From contig CAKSNE010000001.1 in the NCBI GenBank assembly GCA_934476085.1, positions 1 to 64,000 on the forward strand: 64,000 nucleotides of DNA. Reading direction: 5' to 3'. Positions 35,255 through 43,919 of this stretch are shown piece after piece; the stretch's first letter is position 1; every line of letters begins with the position of its first letter. The notes beneath the pieces were generated by a model, which was not told the origin of the DNA, did not search any database, and was given only the letters and a program-made list of their open reading frames with translations. Position numbers and translations under genes: made by a program. The stretch is from an uncultured Eubacteriales bacterium (GTDB taxonomy: Bacteria > Bacillota > Clostridia > Oscillospirales > Acutalibacteraceae).

Positions 35255-36154
35255 ATGAAAACTATAAACAACATTGAATTATTTAATGAAAAAGTTGATA
35301 CTTCCATTGCTCTTGGCACTTTTGACGGAGTTCATTTAGCGCATCAAGCGGTTATAAATGAAGCGGTAAACAGTGAGTATACCCCTGCGGTTTTTACTTT
35401 TAACCAATCTCCGAGCGGAATTATAAACGGCGAGAAAATCGGTGCTATTGCAACAAAAGAAACAAAAGCCAAATTGCTTGAAAATTTAGGAATTAAGCTT
35501 TTGTTTTGTCCTGATTTTTTATCGGTTAAAGATTTAAGCCCCGAAGATTTTGTTAAGCTTTTAAAAGAAAAATTAGGTGCTAAAAAAATCACTTGCGGTT
35601 TTAATTTTCGTTTTGGCTTAGGCGGAAAGGGTAATCCGCAGATTTTGAAACAGCTTTGTAAAAAGAATAAAATTGAGCTTAAAGTTATTCCGCCTATTTT
35701 AGTTGGTGATGAGCCTGTTTCTTCAACTCGTATTAGAAAGTATATTGAAAATGGCGAGCTTGAAAAAGCGAGAGAGCTTTTAGGTCATAATTTTTCTTTT
35801 GAATTTGAAGTTACAAGCGGAAATCATTTAGGCTCAACCTGGGATATTCCTACTATTAATCAGGTTTTCCCAAACAACTTTATTGTGCCTAAAAAGGGTG
35901 TTTATGCTTCTAAAACCATTATTGACGGAAAAGAGTATAAATCAATTACCAATATTGGAATAAAGCCTACTATCGGCAGCGATAATGTTTCTGCTGAAAC
36001 TAATATTTTTGATTTCAGCGGTGATTTATACGGCGCTGAAATTACAGTTGTTATTTACTATTTTATTCGTCCGGAGAGAAAGTTTGAAGATTTAGAAGAA
36101 CTTAAAAGGGCGATTTTAAATGATATTGATTACGTTAAAAATATGATATATTAA
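35255..36154 (+). CDS. ribF: Bifunctional riboflavin kinase/FAD synthetase
   Basis: This 299-residue enzyme makes FMN and FAD. The N-terminal nucleotidyltransferase domain has ALGTFDGVHLAHQAVI (the HxGH-like site written here as HLAHQ), CGFNFRFGLGGKG and PVSSTRIRKYI. The C-terminal kinase domain starts near residue 180 (GNHLGSTWDIPTIN). The start is ATG 35255 with AAGGGCAG upstream. A longer in-frame ATG at 35207 would overlap truB without a ribosome binding site. Confidence 0.93.
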   Translation: MKTINNIELFNEKVDTSIALGTFDGVHLAHQAVINEAVNSEYTPAVFTFNQSPSGIINGEKIGAIATKETKAKLLENLGIKLLFCPDFLSVKDLSPEDFVKLLKEKLGAKKITCGFNFRFGLGGKGNPQILKQLCKKNKIELKVIPPILVGDEPVSSTRIRKYIENGELEKARELLGHNFSFEFEVTSGNHLGSTWDIPTINQVFPNNFIVPKKGVYASKTIIDGKEYKSITNIGIKPTIGSDNVSAETNIFDFSGDLYGAEITVVIYYFIRPERKFEDLEELKRAILNDIDYVKNMIY

Positions 36155-36174
36155 AATTGTGGGGTGAAAAATAA

Positions 36175-36990
36175 TTGAACCTTTACAATAGAATAAAAAT
36201 GATGGCAAATGAAAAAAGTTTGCCACACGCAGTTATTTTTGAAGGGGATAACCGTTTAGCCGATGCAGAATTTTTTGCAAAATCGGCAGTTTGCAGCGGC
36301 GATAATAAGCCTTGTGATAATTGTAAAAATTGTCTTAAAGCTGATAAAGGCGTTCACCCTGATATAATTAAACTGCAACCCAGCGGGGCTATGAAAAATT
36401 ATCCTATTGAAGAAATCAGAAGAATAAAGGAAGACGCTTTTATTATGCCGAATGAAGCGGCTGTTAAGGTTTATATTTTTAATGATACGGATAATATTTC
36501 GGTAGTTTCACAAAATGCTTTACTTAAAATATTAGAAGAACCGCCAAAGGGCGTTATCTTTATACTTACTTGCGAGAGCAAGGCACATTTATTAGATACT
36601 ATTATTTCAAGAGCCACTGTTTTCAGAAGTGAAGAAACCAAAAAATTAAATGAAACAACAGATTTAAGCGAGGCTTTTGATATAGTAAAATGTGCAATAT
36701 CAGATACTGAACTTGAGTTGCTTATAAAACTTACCGCTTTATCAACTGACAGAGAAAAGCGAATTAACACGATTGTTAATATTCAATCGGCTTTGCAAAT
36801 ACTTTATAAAACAAAAATTTGCGGTATTAGCAATGAATATGAAAAAACAGCAAATTTACTTACTTTAAACAAGATTTTAAATGCAATTGATATTACTGAA
36901 AATGTCAGGGTATCATTGCTTAAAAATAAAAATGTTAAATTAACATTGACAAAATATTGTGCAAACTTAAAATCTGCACTTGGTAGATAA
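36175..36990 (+). CDS. holB: DNA polymerase III delta' subunit
   Basis: This 271-residue clamp-loader subunit starts with TTG behind GGGGTGA. The AAA+ fold is recognised from LPHAVIFEGD, the zinc-binding CSGDNKPCDNCKNC (about residues 39-53), YPIEEIRRIKEDAF, NDTDNISVVSQNALLKILEEPP and CESKAHLLDTIISRA. The P-loop is degenerate, as expected for delta'. It is shorter than the usual 320 residues, with a reduced C-terminal domain. The pair holB-ricT is conserved as in Bacillus (holB-yaaT). Confidence 0.87.
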   Translation: MNLYNRIKMMANEKSLPHAVIFEGDNRLADAEFFAKSAVCSGDNKPCDNCKNCLKADKGVHPDIIKLQPSGAMKNYPIEEIRRIKEDAFIMPNEAAVKVYIFNDTDNISVVSQNALLKILEEPPKGVIFILTCESKAHLLDTIISRATVFRSEETKKLNETTDLSEAFDIVKCAISDTELELLIKLTALSTDREKRINTIVNIQSALQILYKTKICGISNEYEKTANLLTLNKILNAIDITENVRVSLLKNKNVKLTLTKYCANLKSALGR

Positions 36991-37006
36991 TTTAAGGAGA
37001 TAAAAT

Positions 37007-37852
37007 ATGGTAGAGATTATCGGAGTAAGATTCAGAGAATCTGCAAAAATATATTATTTTGACGCAAACCATAAAAAAGCGGATTTAGACGATAAAGTTA
37101 TCGTTGAAACTGCACGTGGTCTTGAATGTGCCGATGTTGCAATGAAAAACAGAATGGTTGACGAAAGCGATATTGTTCAACCGCTTAAAAAGATTATAAG
37201 AATTGCAACTAAAGAAGATTTAGTTAAGCAAAAAGAAAACTTTAAAAAAGAAAAAAGAGCTTTTGAAATTTGCGAGAAAAAGATTGCAAACCACGGTCTT
37301 GATATGAAATTAACCAGGGTTGAATATACTTTTGACGGCTCGAAGATTATATTCTTTTTCACCGCAGACGGAAGAGTTGATTTCAGAGAATTAGTTAAAG
37401 ATTTAGCGGCAGAGTTTAAATCAAGAATTGAGCTTAGGCAAATAGGTGTTAGAGATGAAGCAAAAATGCTCGGCGGTATCGGAATTTGCGGACAACCTTT
37501 CTGTTGTTCAAGATTTTTAGATGAGTTTCAGCCTGTTTCAATTAAAATGGCAAAAGAGCAAAATTTATCGCCAAACCCACTTAAAATTTCAGGCTCTTGC
37601 GGCAGACTTATGTGTTGCTTGAAATATGAACATGATACTTATGAAAGCATTTTAAAAGAGATGCCTTGTTGCGGTTGTAAAGTAAAAACTCCTGACGGTA
37701 AAGGTGTTGTAACCGATGTAAACGCTATGACCGGCTCGGTTAAAGTAAAACTTGATGATAAACCTGAAGCTGCACCTGAAAGCTATCCATCGAAGAGCGT
37801 TAAGCAATTAGGCGGTTTTAAAAAAGGAAAAGACAAAGAAATTCAAGAATAA
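37007..37852 (+). CDS. ricT: PSP1-domain protein RicT (YaaT)
   Basis: This 281-residue protein has the PSP1 C-terminal domain and the family's cysteine clusters: GIGICGQPFCCSRF and SCGRLMCCLKYEHD, with a further CCGCKVKT. In Bacillus RicT forms a complex with RicA and RicF that carries Fe-S clusters and controls RNase Y. RicA and RicF are not encoded nearby. AAGGAG precedes ATG 37007. The downstream ferredoxin has its own promoter. Confidence 0.9.
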   Translation: MVEIIGVRFRESAKIYYFDANHKKADLDDKVIVETARGLECADVAMKNRMVDESDIVQPLKKIIRIATKEDLVKQKENFKKEKRAFEICEKKIANHGLDMKLTRVEYTFDGSKIIFFFTADGRVDFRELVKDLAAEFKSRIELRQIGVRDEAKMLGGIGICGQPFCCSRFLDEFQPVSIKMAKEQNLSPNPLKISGSCGRLMCCLKYEHDTYESILKEMPCCGCKVKTPDGKGVVTDVNAMTGSVKVKLDDKPEAAPESYPSKSVKQLGGFKKGKDKEIQE

Positions 37853-37918
37853 TTTTGTTATTTTGCAGAAATTTTGAAAAAATGGTCGATTTTTAATTGT
37901 TAATTTTTTAAAATGCTA

Positions 37919-37947
37919 TTGAAAAACATTGTTTTATGTGTTACAAT
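37919..37947 (+). promoter_or_regulatory. Promoter of the ferredoxin gene
   Basis: TTGAAA (37919-37924), 17 nt, TACAAT (37942-37947), 29 nt before the ATG. Confidence 0.75.
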
Positions 37948-37976
37948 ACTTAAAAAAAGCGGAGGTGTTTTTTACA

Positions 37977-38144
37977 ATGGCATATAAAATTTCTGACGAA
38001 TGTATCGCTTGTGGCGCATGTGCTGATACTTGCCCATGTTCTGCTATTTCTGAAGGCGATGGCAAATATGAAATCAATCCTGATGAATGCATCAGCTGTG
38101 GTGCTTGCGCAGCAGGTTGTCCTGTTGAAGCAATCTCTGAATAA
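37977..38144 (+). CDS. 2[4Fe-4S] clostridial-type ferredoxin
   Basis: This 55-residue electron carrier has two CxxCxxCxxxCP motifs: CIACGACADTCP and CISCGACAAGCP. They are internally duplicated around a short spacer, exactly the clostridial ferredoxin form. The start is ATG 37977 behind GCGGAGGTG. An ATG 48 nt upstream lies between the -35 and -10 elements and is excluded. It is monocistronic, with a strong promoter and terminator. Confidence 0.95.
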   Translation: MAYKISDECIACGACADTCPCSAISEGDGKYEINPDECISCGACAAGCPVEAISE

Positions 38145-38164
38145 TTGATTTGTTTTACTTAAAC

Positions 38165-38201
38165 TTTAAAACCGAGGCATTTATTTTGTCTCGGTTTTAA
38201 A
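38165..38201 (+). terminator. Ferredoxin terminator
   Basis: Twelve-bp stem TTTAAAACCGAG with CTCGGTTTTAAA (38165-38176 and 38190-38201), followed by TTTTTATAT. Confidence 0.88.
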
Positions 38202-38233
38202 ATTTTTATATACTTTTTAGGTTGAATTAAAAA

Positions 38234-38962
38234 ATGAATGAAATTAAAAAAGAGTTTTTAGGAAAGTTTAATATTTTTTGCAGCAATATTCATAGGTTTG
38301 GAACAGATGCGGTAATGCTTAATTATTTTGCAAAACCAAAAAGAGCAAAAAATGCTTGTGACCTTGGTTGCGGTTGCGGAATAATTCCGTTTTTAATGCT
38401 TCAGGATAATGAAAATTTAAAAATCACCGCTGTTGATATTCAGCCTGACGCAATTGCACTTGTAAATAAGGCTATCGAATTTAACAAGGTTGATAACATT
38501 ACTGCTTTGGAATGTGACCTTAAAAATTTGCCTAAAAATTTAAAGGCTAAATTTGATTTAGTTACTATGAATCCGCCTTATAAAAGGGTAGGTGCGGGCA
38601 AAATAACGGGCATAGACGGCATTGATATTGCAAGAAATGAGATAAAATGCACTTTAAGAGATATTTGTTTGTCGGCGGCCGAGTTATTAATACCAAACGG
38701 AAGATTTTGTGTTTGTCAACGCCCGGAACGCTTATGTGAAGTAATTTATGAGATGAAAAAAGCGGGACTGGAGCCAAAAGAAGTCAGAAATGTTGTAAAC
38801 CATGCAGGTGACAAGCCTATGTTGGTTTTGGTAAGTGCTATCAAAGGCGGTAAAATCGGTAATGATATTTTGCCTGATTTGGTTTTAAAAAATGCCGATG
38901 AAACCGATACGAATGAGATTAAAGAAATTTATAAGATTATGAGAGGAAAAGTAAATGGGTAA
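38234..38962 (+). CDS. tRNA1(Val) adenine-37 N6-methyltransferase-like protein
   Basis: This 242-residue class I SAM-dependent methyltransferase is of the TrmN6/YabB type. The N-terminal FGTDAVMLNYF is followed by the SAM-binding CDLGCGCGIIPF, then ITAVDIQPDA and the catalytic MNPPYKRVGAGK for amino-group methylation. Its position before rsmI matches yabB-yabC of Bacillus. The stop overlaps the rsmI start by 8 nt. Confidence 0.87.
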   Translation: MNEIKKEFLGKFNIFCSNIHRFGTDAVMLNYFAKPKRAKNACDLGCGCGIIPFLMLQDNENLKITAVDIQPDAIALVNKAIEFNKVDNITALECDLKNLPKNLKAKFDLVTMNPPYKRVGAGKITGIDGIDIARNEIKCTLRDICLSAAELLIPNGRFCVCQRPERLCEVIYEMKKAGLEPKEVRNVVNHAGDKPMLVLVSAIKGGKIGNDILPDLVLKNADETDTNEIKEIYKIMRGKVNG

Positions 38963-39776
38963 GCTTTATGTAGTCGGAACACCGATTGGAAATTTATCTG
39001 ATTTTTCGCCGAGAGCAAGAGAAACTCTTGAAAGCGTTGATTTTATCGCCGCCGAAGATACAAGAGTTACGCTAAAGCTTCTTAATAAATTTGAGATTAA
39101 AAACAGCCTTGTTTCTTATCATGAACATAATCGCGGTAAAGCGGGCGAGATGATTGTAAACAGAATTTTAAACGGTGAGAATTGTGCAATAGTTACCGAT
39201 GCGGGTATGCCGGCTATTTCCGATCCGGGTGAAGAGTTGGTTAAACTTTGTAGGGAAAAAGGCGTTGAAGTTGAGTCGGTTCCGGGACCTACTGCGTTTG
39301 CTACCGCAATGGCAATTTCGGGAATGAGTTCTACCCGTTTTACTTTTGAAGGCTTTTTATCGGTTACAAAGCGTAATAGAAAAGAGCATTTGCTCTCGCT
39401 TGTTAATGAAGAGCGTACAATGGTTTTTTATGAAGCACCACATAAATTAATTTATACTTTAAAAGATATGTTTGAGTATTTCGGCGACCGAGAAATTGCG
39501 GTTTGTCGAGAGATTACAAAAATCCACGAAGAAGTTATTAATACTACGCTTTCAAAAGCTATTGAAAAGTATGAACAAACACCGCCTAAAGGCGAATTTG
39601 TTTTGGTTATAAAGGGAAAAGAGCCGTCAAAAGATAAAGAATATACCTTTGAACAGGCGGTTGAAATAGCAAAGTCAGCGGTTGAAAACGGCAGTTCTGC
39701 ATCGAGTGCCGCAAAACAAGCCGCAAGTGAAACAGGCTTCAAAAAAAGCGAAATTTATAAAGAATTGTGTAATTAA
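38955..39776 (+). CDS. rsmI: 16S rRNA (cytidine(1402)-2'-O)-methyltransferase
   Basis: This 273-residue TP_methylase-fold enzyme has all the family motifs: VGTPIGNLSDFSPRA, AAEDTRVTLKLL, VTDAGMPAISDPG and VPGPTAFATAMAISGM. The C-terminal extension has a helix-rich Ser/Ala segment. GAGAGGAA precedes ATG 38955. Last gene of the long plus-strand run. Confidence 0.95.
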   Translation: MGKLYVVGTPIGNLSDFSPRARETLESVDFIAAEDTRVTLKLLNKFEIKNSLVSYHEHNRGKAGEMIVNRILNGENCAIVTDAGMPAISDPGEELVKLCREKGVEVESVPGPTAFATAMAISGMSSTRFTFEGFLSVTKRNRKEHLLSLVNEERTMVFYEAPHKLIYTLKDMFEYFGDREIAVCREITKIHEEVINTTLSKAIEKYEQTPPKGEFVLVIKGKEPSKDKEYTFEQAVEIAKSAVENGSSASSAAKQAASETGFKKSEIYKELCN

Positions 39777-39814
39777 AAAGGAACGCAGATTAATTTTAAT
39801 CTGCGTTCCTTTTT
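39775..39814. terminator. Terminator between rsmI and the cytidylate kinase-like gene
   Basis: Seventeen-bp stem AAAAAGGAACGCAGATT (39775-39791 with 39798-39814), A-runs and T-runs at the two ends, so it works in both directions. It overlaps the rsmI stop. Confidence 0.9.
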
Positions 39815-39854
39815 GCGTATAAAATCTTCAAATGCACATTTGTCTTTTAAAAAT

Positions 39855-40457
39855 TTATTTATCAAACATTTTTGCACTATCAATAATCATTTGAACAGCC
39901 TTATCAATTCCAAAAGCAGCTGAATTAACAAGTAGATGATAATTCTTTCTTTCTCCCCATAGTCTGTCACAATAATAATTATAGTGTCTTGCTCTTGTTT
40001 TATCACGAGCTTTAATCATTCTTATTGCTTGCTTTTTATCAATTTTGTGTTCTTCCATAACACGATTTGTTTTAAACTCTTCATCAGCATAAACAAAGAC
40101 ATTAAAGCATCTTCTGTCTCTTAAAACATAATCGGCACAACGACCTACGATTACACAAGGACCTTTATCAGCAAAGTCTTTAATAGCTTTGCTTTCAGAA
40201 ACATAAATTCTATCAACCAATGAAGTACCGCCAACACCGAATTGTCCGCCGGATGTAGCGAGGTTAAATAAAATACTGTTTGAAAAGGTTTGTTCTTCTT
40301 TTTCTATAAATTCAGGCGAAAGGCCACTAGCCTGCGCCGCTGTATCAATTATAGCTTTATCATAATAATTAATACCGAGTTTTTTGGCTACTTCTTCACC
40401 GATTTTTCTACCGCCAGAGCCAAACTCTCGGCTGATTGTAATTATTAAGTCACTCAT
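39855..40457 (-). CDS. Cytidylate kinase-like family protein
   Basis: This 200-residue P-loop kinase starts ITISREFGSGGRKIGEEVAKKLG, the GSGGRKIG part being its Walker A. IVGRCADYVLRD and FVYADEEFKTNRV follow, then a lid rich in Lys/Arg. It belongs to the CMP kinase-like group common in Clostridia, which lacks the standard CMP-binding insert of Cmk. The true substrate is unknown. TAGGAGTG precedes ATG 40457. Monocistronic. Confidence 0.85.
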   Translation of the reverse strand: MSDLIITISREFGSGGRKIGEEVAKKLGINYYDKAIIDTAAQASGLSPEFIEKEEQTFSNSILFNLATSGGQFGVGGTSLVDRIYVSESKAIKDFADKGPCVIVGRCADYVLRDRRCFNVFVYADEEFKTNRVMEEHKIDKKQAIRMIKARDKTRARHYNYYCDRLWGERKNYHLLVNSAAFGIDKAVQMIIDSAKMFDK

Positions 40458-40492
40458 TAAAAATTCACTCCTATTGCTATTTGGTATTATTT

Positions 40493-40521
40493 ATAATAGC
40501 ACACTTTTCTAAAAAAATCAA
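40493..40521 (-). promoter_or_regulatory. Promoter of the cytidylate kinase-like gene
   Basis: Minus strand TTGATT (40516-40521), 17 nt, TATTAT (40493-40498). Confidence 0.75.
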
Positions 40522-40616
40522 GAATATTTTATTACTTTTGTATAAAATAACTATAAACTCGGTTTTTGACGCCTTTGAATTAAAAACAAAATTTACAAAA
40601 AACAGTAGTCTTTTTG

Positions 40617-40645
40617 TTGACTATAAAAAACATATATGATATAAT
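40617..40645 (+). promoter_or_regulatory. Promoter of the sortase operon
   Basis: TTGACT (40617-40622), 17 nt, TATAAT (40640-40645), 33 nt before the ATG. Confidence 0.85.
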
Positions 40646-40677
40646 TATATAGATTATTAAGATAAAGGTGTTTTTAA

Positions 40678-41421
40678 ATGAAAAAGCATTTATATATTGT
40701 TCTCGTAATTGTTCTTATCGCGATTATTGGTGTATCTGTTTTCTTTGGATACGGCTATTTTAAAGAAAAAGAAGCTGTTGTTAATCCAACTGAAACAACT
40801 GAGACTTCTACAACTTCTTATTTACCGGAAAATCCAATAAATTTTAAAAAATTAAAAAAACAAAATACTGATATTTTTTCTTGGATTAAGATTGATAATA
40901 CCAATATTGATTATCCTATTCTATATCCAAATGATAAATCGAATGATTACTATTTAAGAAAAAATATTAAAGGTGAGTATGATTCTCAAGGTGTAATTTG
41001 GATTGAAAATTATAATGATCCTGATTGGAGCGATCCTGTTACAGTAGTTTACGGTCATAATATTTGGACTAAAGGAACCAGGTTTTATCAGTTAAAAAGA
41101 TTCAGAGATGAAAATTTCTTTGAAAAGAACCGCTTTATTCAAATATATGCCGAAGGCAGAGAATTAAAATATGAAATTTATTCTGCTTTTGAATATGATG
41201 ACAGACATATTATGCTTTCTTATAATTTTTTGGATGATAAAGTTTATCAGGAATTCATTGATTACACTTTAAATCCGTTGTCATTAAGTAAAAATGTTAG
41301 AAAAAACACAGTAGTTACAACAAACGATAAATTGATTGTTTTAAGTACTTGTATAAAAGGAAAAGAAAATATGAGATATCTAGTAGTCGGGGTGCAAAGA
41401 GAAGATGTCAAAACGAAGTAA
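40678..41421 (+). CDS. srtB: Class B sortase
   Basis: This 247-residue membrane-anchored transpeptidase has one N-terminal signal-anchor helix (residues 5-27) and a Thr-rich linker. The sortase domain has DYPILYPNDKSNDYYLRKN, the catalytic histidine in VVYGHNIW, the cysteine in LIVLSTCI and the arginine in MRYLVVG. The spaced FYQLKRFRDENFFEKN is typical of class B. No sorting-signal protein is encoded in the window, so its substrates lie elsewhere. The 17-nt overlap with the LCP gene couples the two. Confidence 0.9.
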   Translation: MKKHLYIVLVIVLIAIIGVSVFFGYGYFKEKEAVVNPTETTETSTTSYLPENPINFKKLKKQNTDIFSWIKIDNTNIDYPILYPNDKSNDYYLRKNIKGEYDSQGVIWIENYNDPDWSDPVTVVYGHNIWTKGTRFYQLKRFRDENFFEKNRFIQIYAEGRELKYEIYSAFEYDDRHIMLSYNFLDDKVYQEFIDYTLNPLSLSKNVRKNTVVTTNDKLIVLSTCIKGKENMRYLVVGVQREDVKTK

Positions 41422-42538
41422 AGCAAAAAAGAATAGATCAACTAAAAATCTTTTTGTCAACGGTTTAAGCGGTGATGAATATAGCCAAAAATACGATGAA
41501 ATGTTAGTTACAAAGGCTCAAAAACGCAAGAAATTAATTAAAAAAATACTTCTTATTGTTCTTTGTGTTTTGTTAGCCTTAGCCATTATAGCAGCATCTG
41601 TTTTTGCATATCTTTATTATAGCGGTAAAGGTCAATTAAAAAATGATAAAAAGCCTTCAATACCTGCTAATGCCGATGTTACTAATGTTGATGAGAACAC
41701 TATTATATTTAAAGGTCAAAAATATAAATTTGATGAAAATATTACTACTGCTTTATGCATCGGTGTAGACAAAGATGATGAAACTCAGCAAAAAACAGCT
41801 GATTACGGTAAGGGCGGACAAGCAGACGCTTTGTTTTTGCTTTGTATTGATAATAAAAATAAAAAATATACTGTTTTATCAATAAATCGTGATTCAATGG
41901 CAGATGTTGATGTTTATTATCCAAACGGCGATTATTCAGGCATTCAAAAAATGCAGCTTTGTTTGTCTTATGCTTATGGCGACGGCAAGAAAAAAAGCTG
42001 TAAGAATACTGTTAAGGCAGTATCACGCTTGCTTTATAATATTCCGATTAATTCATATTTTTCGATAAATAAAGCTTGTATTCCGCTTCTTAATGATATT
42101 ATAGGCGGTGTCGAAGTCCCACTTTATGATAACAACGGTAATTTAACCGGAAAAACCGATTATCTTGAGGGAGAAGAAGCGTATAATTATATCCATTATC
42201 GTGATACAAGTAAATTAGATTCTAACTTAGTTAGAATGAAACGCCAAACAAGCTATATTAAAGCATTTGCTTCAAAAGCTATTGCGGCAACTAAAGAAAA
42301 TTTATCTACGCCGCTTGATATGTTTGAAACAATATCACTTTATTCAACAACAAATTTAAATGCTTCAAAGATTACTTATCTTACAACAAATGCTTTTTCC
42401 GATAGAAATGATATTAAAATAGATTTTAAATCTATTTCGGGTAAAGTTTCAAAAGGCGAAGGCGGTTACGCTGAATTTAATGTTGATAATAATAAATTGC
42501 TTGAAATGATAATTGATGTATTTTATGAAAAGATATAA
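41405..42538 (+). CDS. LytR-CpsA-Psr (LCP) family glycopolymer transferase
   Basis: This 377-residue protein has a basic cytoplasmic N-terminus, one transmembrane helix at about residues 48-72 and an external LCP domain. ALCIGVDKDDE, QADALFLLCID, VLSINRDSM with the conserved arginine, and EEAYNYIHYRDTS with RMKRQTSYIKAF are the family landmarks. LCP enzymes attach teichoic acid or capsule polymers to peptidoglycan. It shares an operon with sortase B and a cyclophilin lipoprotein, a cell-wall finishing set. Confidence 0.9.
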   Translation: MSKRSKAKKNRSTKNLFVNGLSGDEYSQKYDEMLVTKAQKRKKLIKKILLIVLCVLLALAIIAASVFAYLYYSGKGQLKNDKKPSIPANADVTNVDENTIIFKGQKYKFDENITTALCIGVDKDDETQQKTADYGKGGQADALFLLCIDNKNKKYTVLSINRDSMADVDVYYPNGDYSGIQKMQLCLSYAYGDGKKKSCKNTVKAVSRLLYNIPINSYFSINKACIPLLNDIIGGVEVPLYDNNGNLTGKTDYLEGEEAYNYIHYRDTSKLDSNLVRMKRQTSYIKAFASKAIAATKENLSTPLDMFETISLYSTTNLNASKITYLTTNAFSDRNDIKIDFKSISGKVSKGEGGYAEFNVDNNKLLEMIIDVFYEKI

Positions 42539-42563
42539 GAATAATTTTTAAGGAGAAAAAAAG

Positions 42564-43214
42564 ATGAAAAAAATAATATCTTTAACACTTATTTTAGCTA
42601 TTTGTTTATTTTCTTTTGCTTCCTGCGGTAGTAAAAAAGAAAATAATAATGATACAAATCAAAATAGTACAACTCTTTCAAATGTTGAGACAACTACAGA
42701 AAACACTACTGAAAAAGCAAATGATCCAAAGATTAAAATCACAGTAAAAAATTACGGTGTTATAAAATTAAAACTTGATAGTTCTCAAGCACCGATAACA
42801 GTTGCCAATTTTGTAAAACTTGTTAAATCAGGTTTTTATGACGGTCTTACTTTTCATAGAATTATGAAAGGCTTTATGATTCAAGGCGGAGATCCTTTAG
42901 GCACAGGAATGGGCGGTGCTGATGAAACAATTAAGGGCGAATTTTCAAGCAATGGCGTACAGAATAATATTTCTCATACAAGAGGAACTATTTCAATGGC
43001 TCGTTCTTCTGATCCTAACAGCGCTTCATCTCAATTTTTTATTTGTGATGCAGATTCAACATTTTTAGATGGCGAATATGCTGCTTTTGGTAAAGTTACA
43101 AAAGGTCTTGATGTTATTGATAAAATAGCATCAGATGCACAACCAACTGATGACAACGGCACTATTGCAAAAGAGCAACAACCTGTCATTGAAAAAATAG
43201 AAGTTATAAAATAA
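42564..43214 (+). CDS. Cyclophilin-type peptidyl-prolyl isomerase lipoprotein
   Basis: This 216-residue exported protein has a signal peptide and lipobox SFASC (Cys21), then a Thr/Asn-rich linker to about residue 50. The cyclophilin domain has FHRIMKGFMIQGGDP with the catalytic arginine, TISMARSSDPNSASSQFFI and a later FGKVTKGLDVI. It should fold proteins outside the membrane. AAGGAG precedes ATG 42564. A bidirectional terminator follows. Confidence 0.93.
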   Translation: MKKIISLTLILAICLFSFASCGSKKENNNDTNQNSTTLSNVETTTENTTEKANDPKIKITVKNYGVIKLKLDSSQAPITVANFVKLVKSGFYDGLTFHRIMKGFMIQGGDPLGTGMGGADETIKGEFSSNGVQNNISHTRGTISMARSSDPNSASSQFFICDADSTFLDGEYAAFGKVTKGLDVIDKIASDAQPTDDNGTIAKEQQPVIEKIEVIK

Positions 43215-43225
43215 ATTTGTAAATT

Positions 43226-43258
43226 AAAAAACCATCGTTTTTTGACGATGGTTTTTTT
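43226..43258. terminator. Bidirectional terminator of the cyclophilin and pot operons
   Basis: Thirteen-bp stem AAAAAACCATCGT with ACGATGGTTTTTT (from 43226-43238 and 43245-43257), 6-nt loop, T-runs on both strands. Confidence 0.9.
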
Positions 43259-43274
43259 GATGTTCAAAAATATT

Positions 43275-43919
43275 TTAAAGCAATTCTAATAATTCAAGCG
43301 GGGAAGAAATTAATTTATCAGCACCGTTTTCTAACAATTCATCAGCTTTTCTAAATCCCCATAAAACGCCTAGTGCAAAAGCACCGCTGTTTTTTGCAGT
43401 TTGCATATCAACTGAACTGTCGCCTACAAAAATACATTCTTCGGGGCTTACGCCTAACTCTTTCATTGTGTTAAAAACAACAGTTGGATTAGGCTTTGTA
43501 GGAACACCCTCTTTTTGTCCTGTAACTTCATCAAAAAGATTTGGAAAAATACCGTTTATCAAAGGCTTCGCCGCAACATCTGCTTTATTAGTAACAACTG
43601 CGGTTTTAACTCCTTTTTCACGCAATTTTTCAAGAAGTTCAGGAATGTCTTTATAAGGAGCAGTGTTATCTGTTTTATGCTTTTCATAATGATCCATAAA
43701 AATATCCAGAGCATTTTCAATTTCTTCATCGCTTTGATGGTCGCTTGGCATTGAGCGTTCAATTAACTTTCTCATTCCGTTACCGACTTTATATTTATAT
43801 TCTTCAATAGAAAAAGTCGGATAACCCAATTTTTCAAGCATATAATTTGCCGAATTACCAAGATCATCAATTGTGTTTAACAAAGTACCGTCCAGATCAA
43901 AAATAACTGCTTTAATCAT
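43275..43919 (-). CDS. HAD-family phosphatase, phosphoglycolate phosphatase-like
   Basis: This 214-residue HAD hydrolase has motif I FDLDGTLLNT with the nucleophile aspartate, motif II VVTNK, the lysine in PTKPNP and motif IV FVGDSSVDMQTAKNSG. The helical cap between I and II is of the Gph/PpaX type. The start ATG 43919 overlaps the stop of potCD by one base (TAATG). An upstream in-frame ATG eight codons earlier would lie inside potCD. Last gene of the pot operon. Its link to polyamine uptake is unclear. Confidence 0.87.
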   Translation of the reverse strand: MIKAVIFDLDGTLLNTIDDLGNSANYMLEKLGYPTFSIEEYKYKVGNGMRKLIERSMPSDHQSDEEIENALDIFMDHYEKHKTDNTAPYKDIPELLEKLREKGVKTAVVTNKADVAAKPLINGIFPNLFDEVTGQKEGVPTKPNPTVVFNTMKELGVSPEECIFVGDSSVDMQTAKNSGAFALGVLWGFRKADELLENGADKLISSPLELLELL

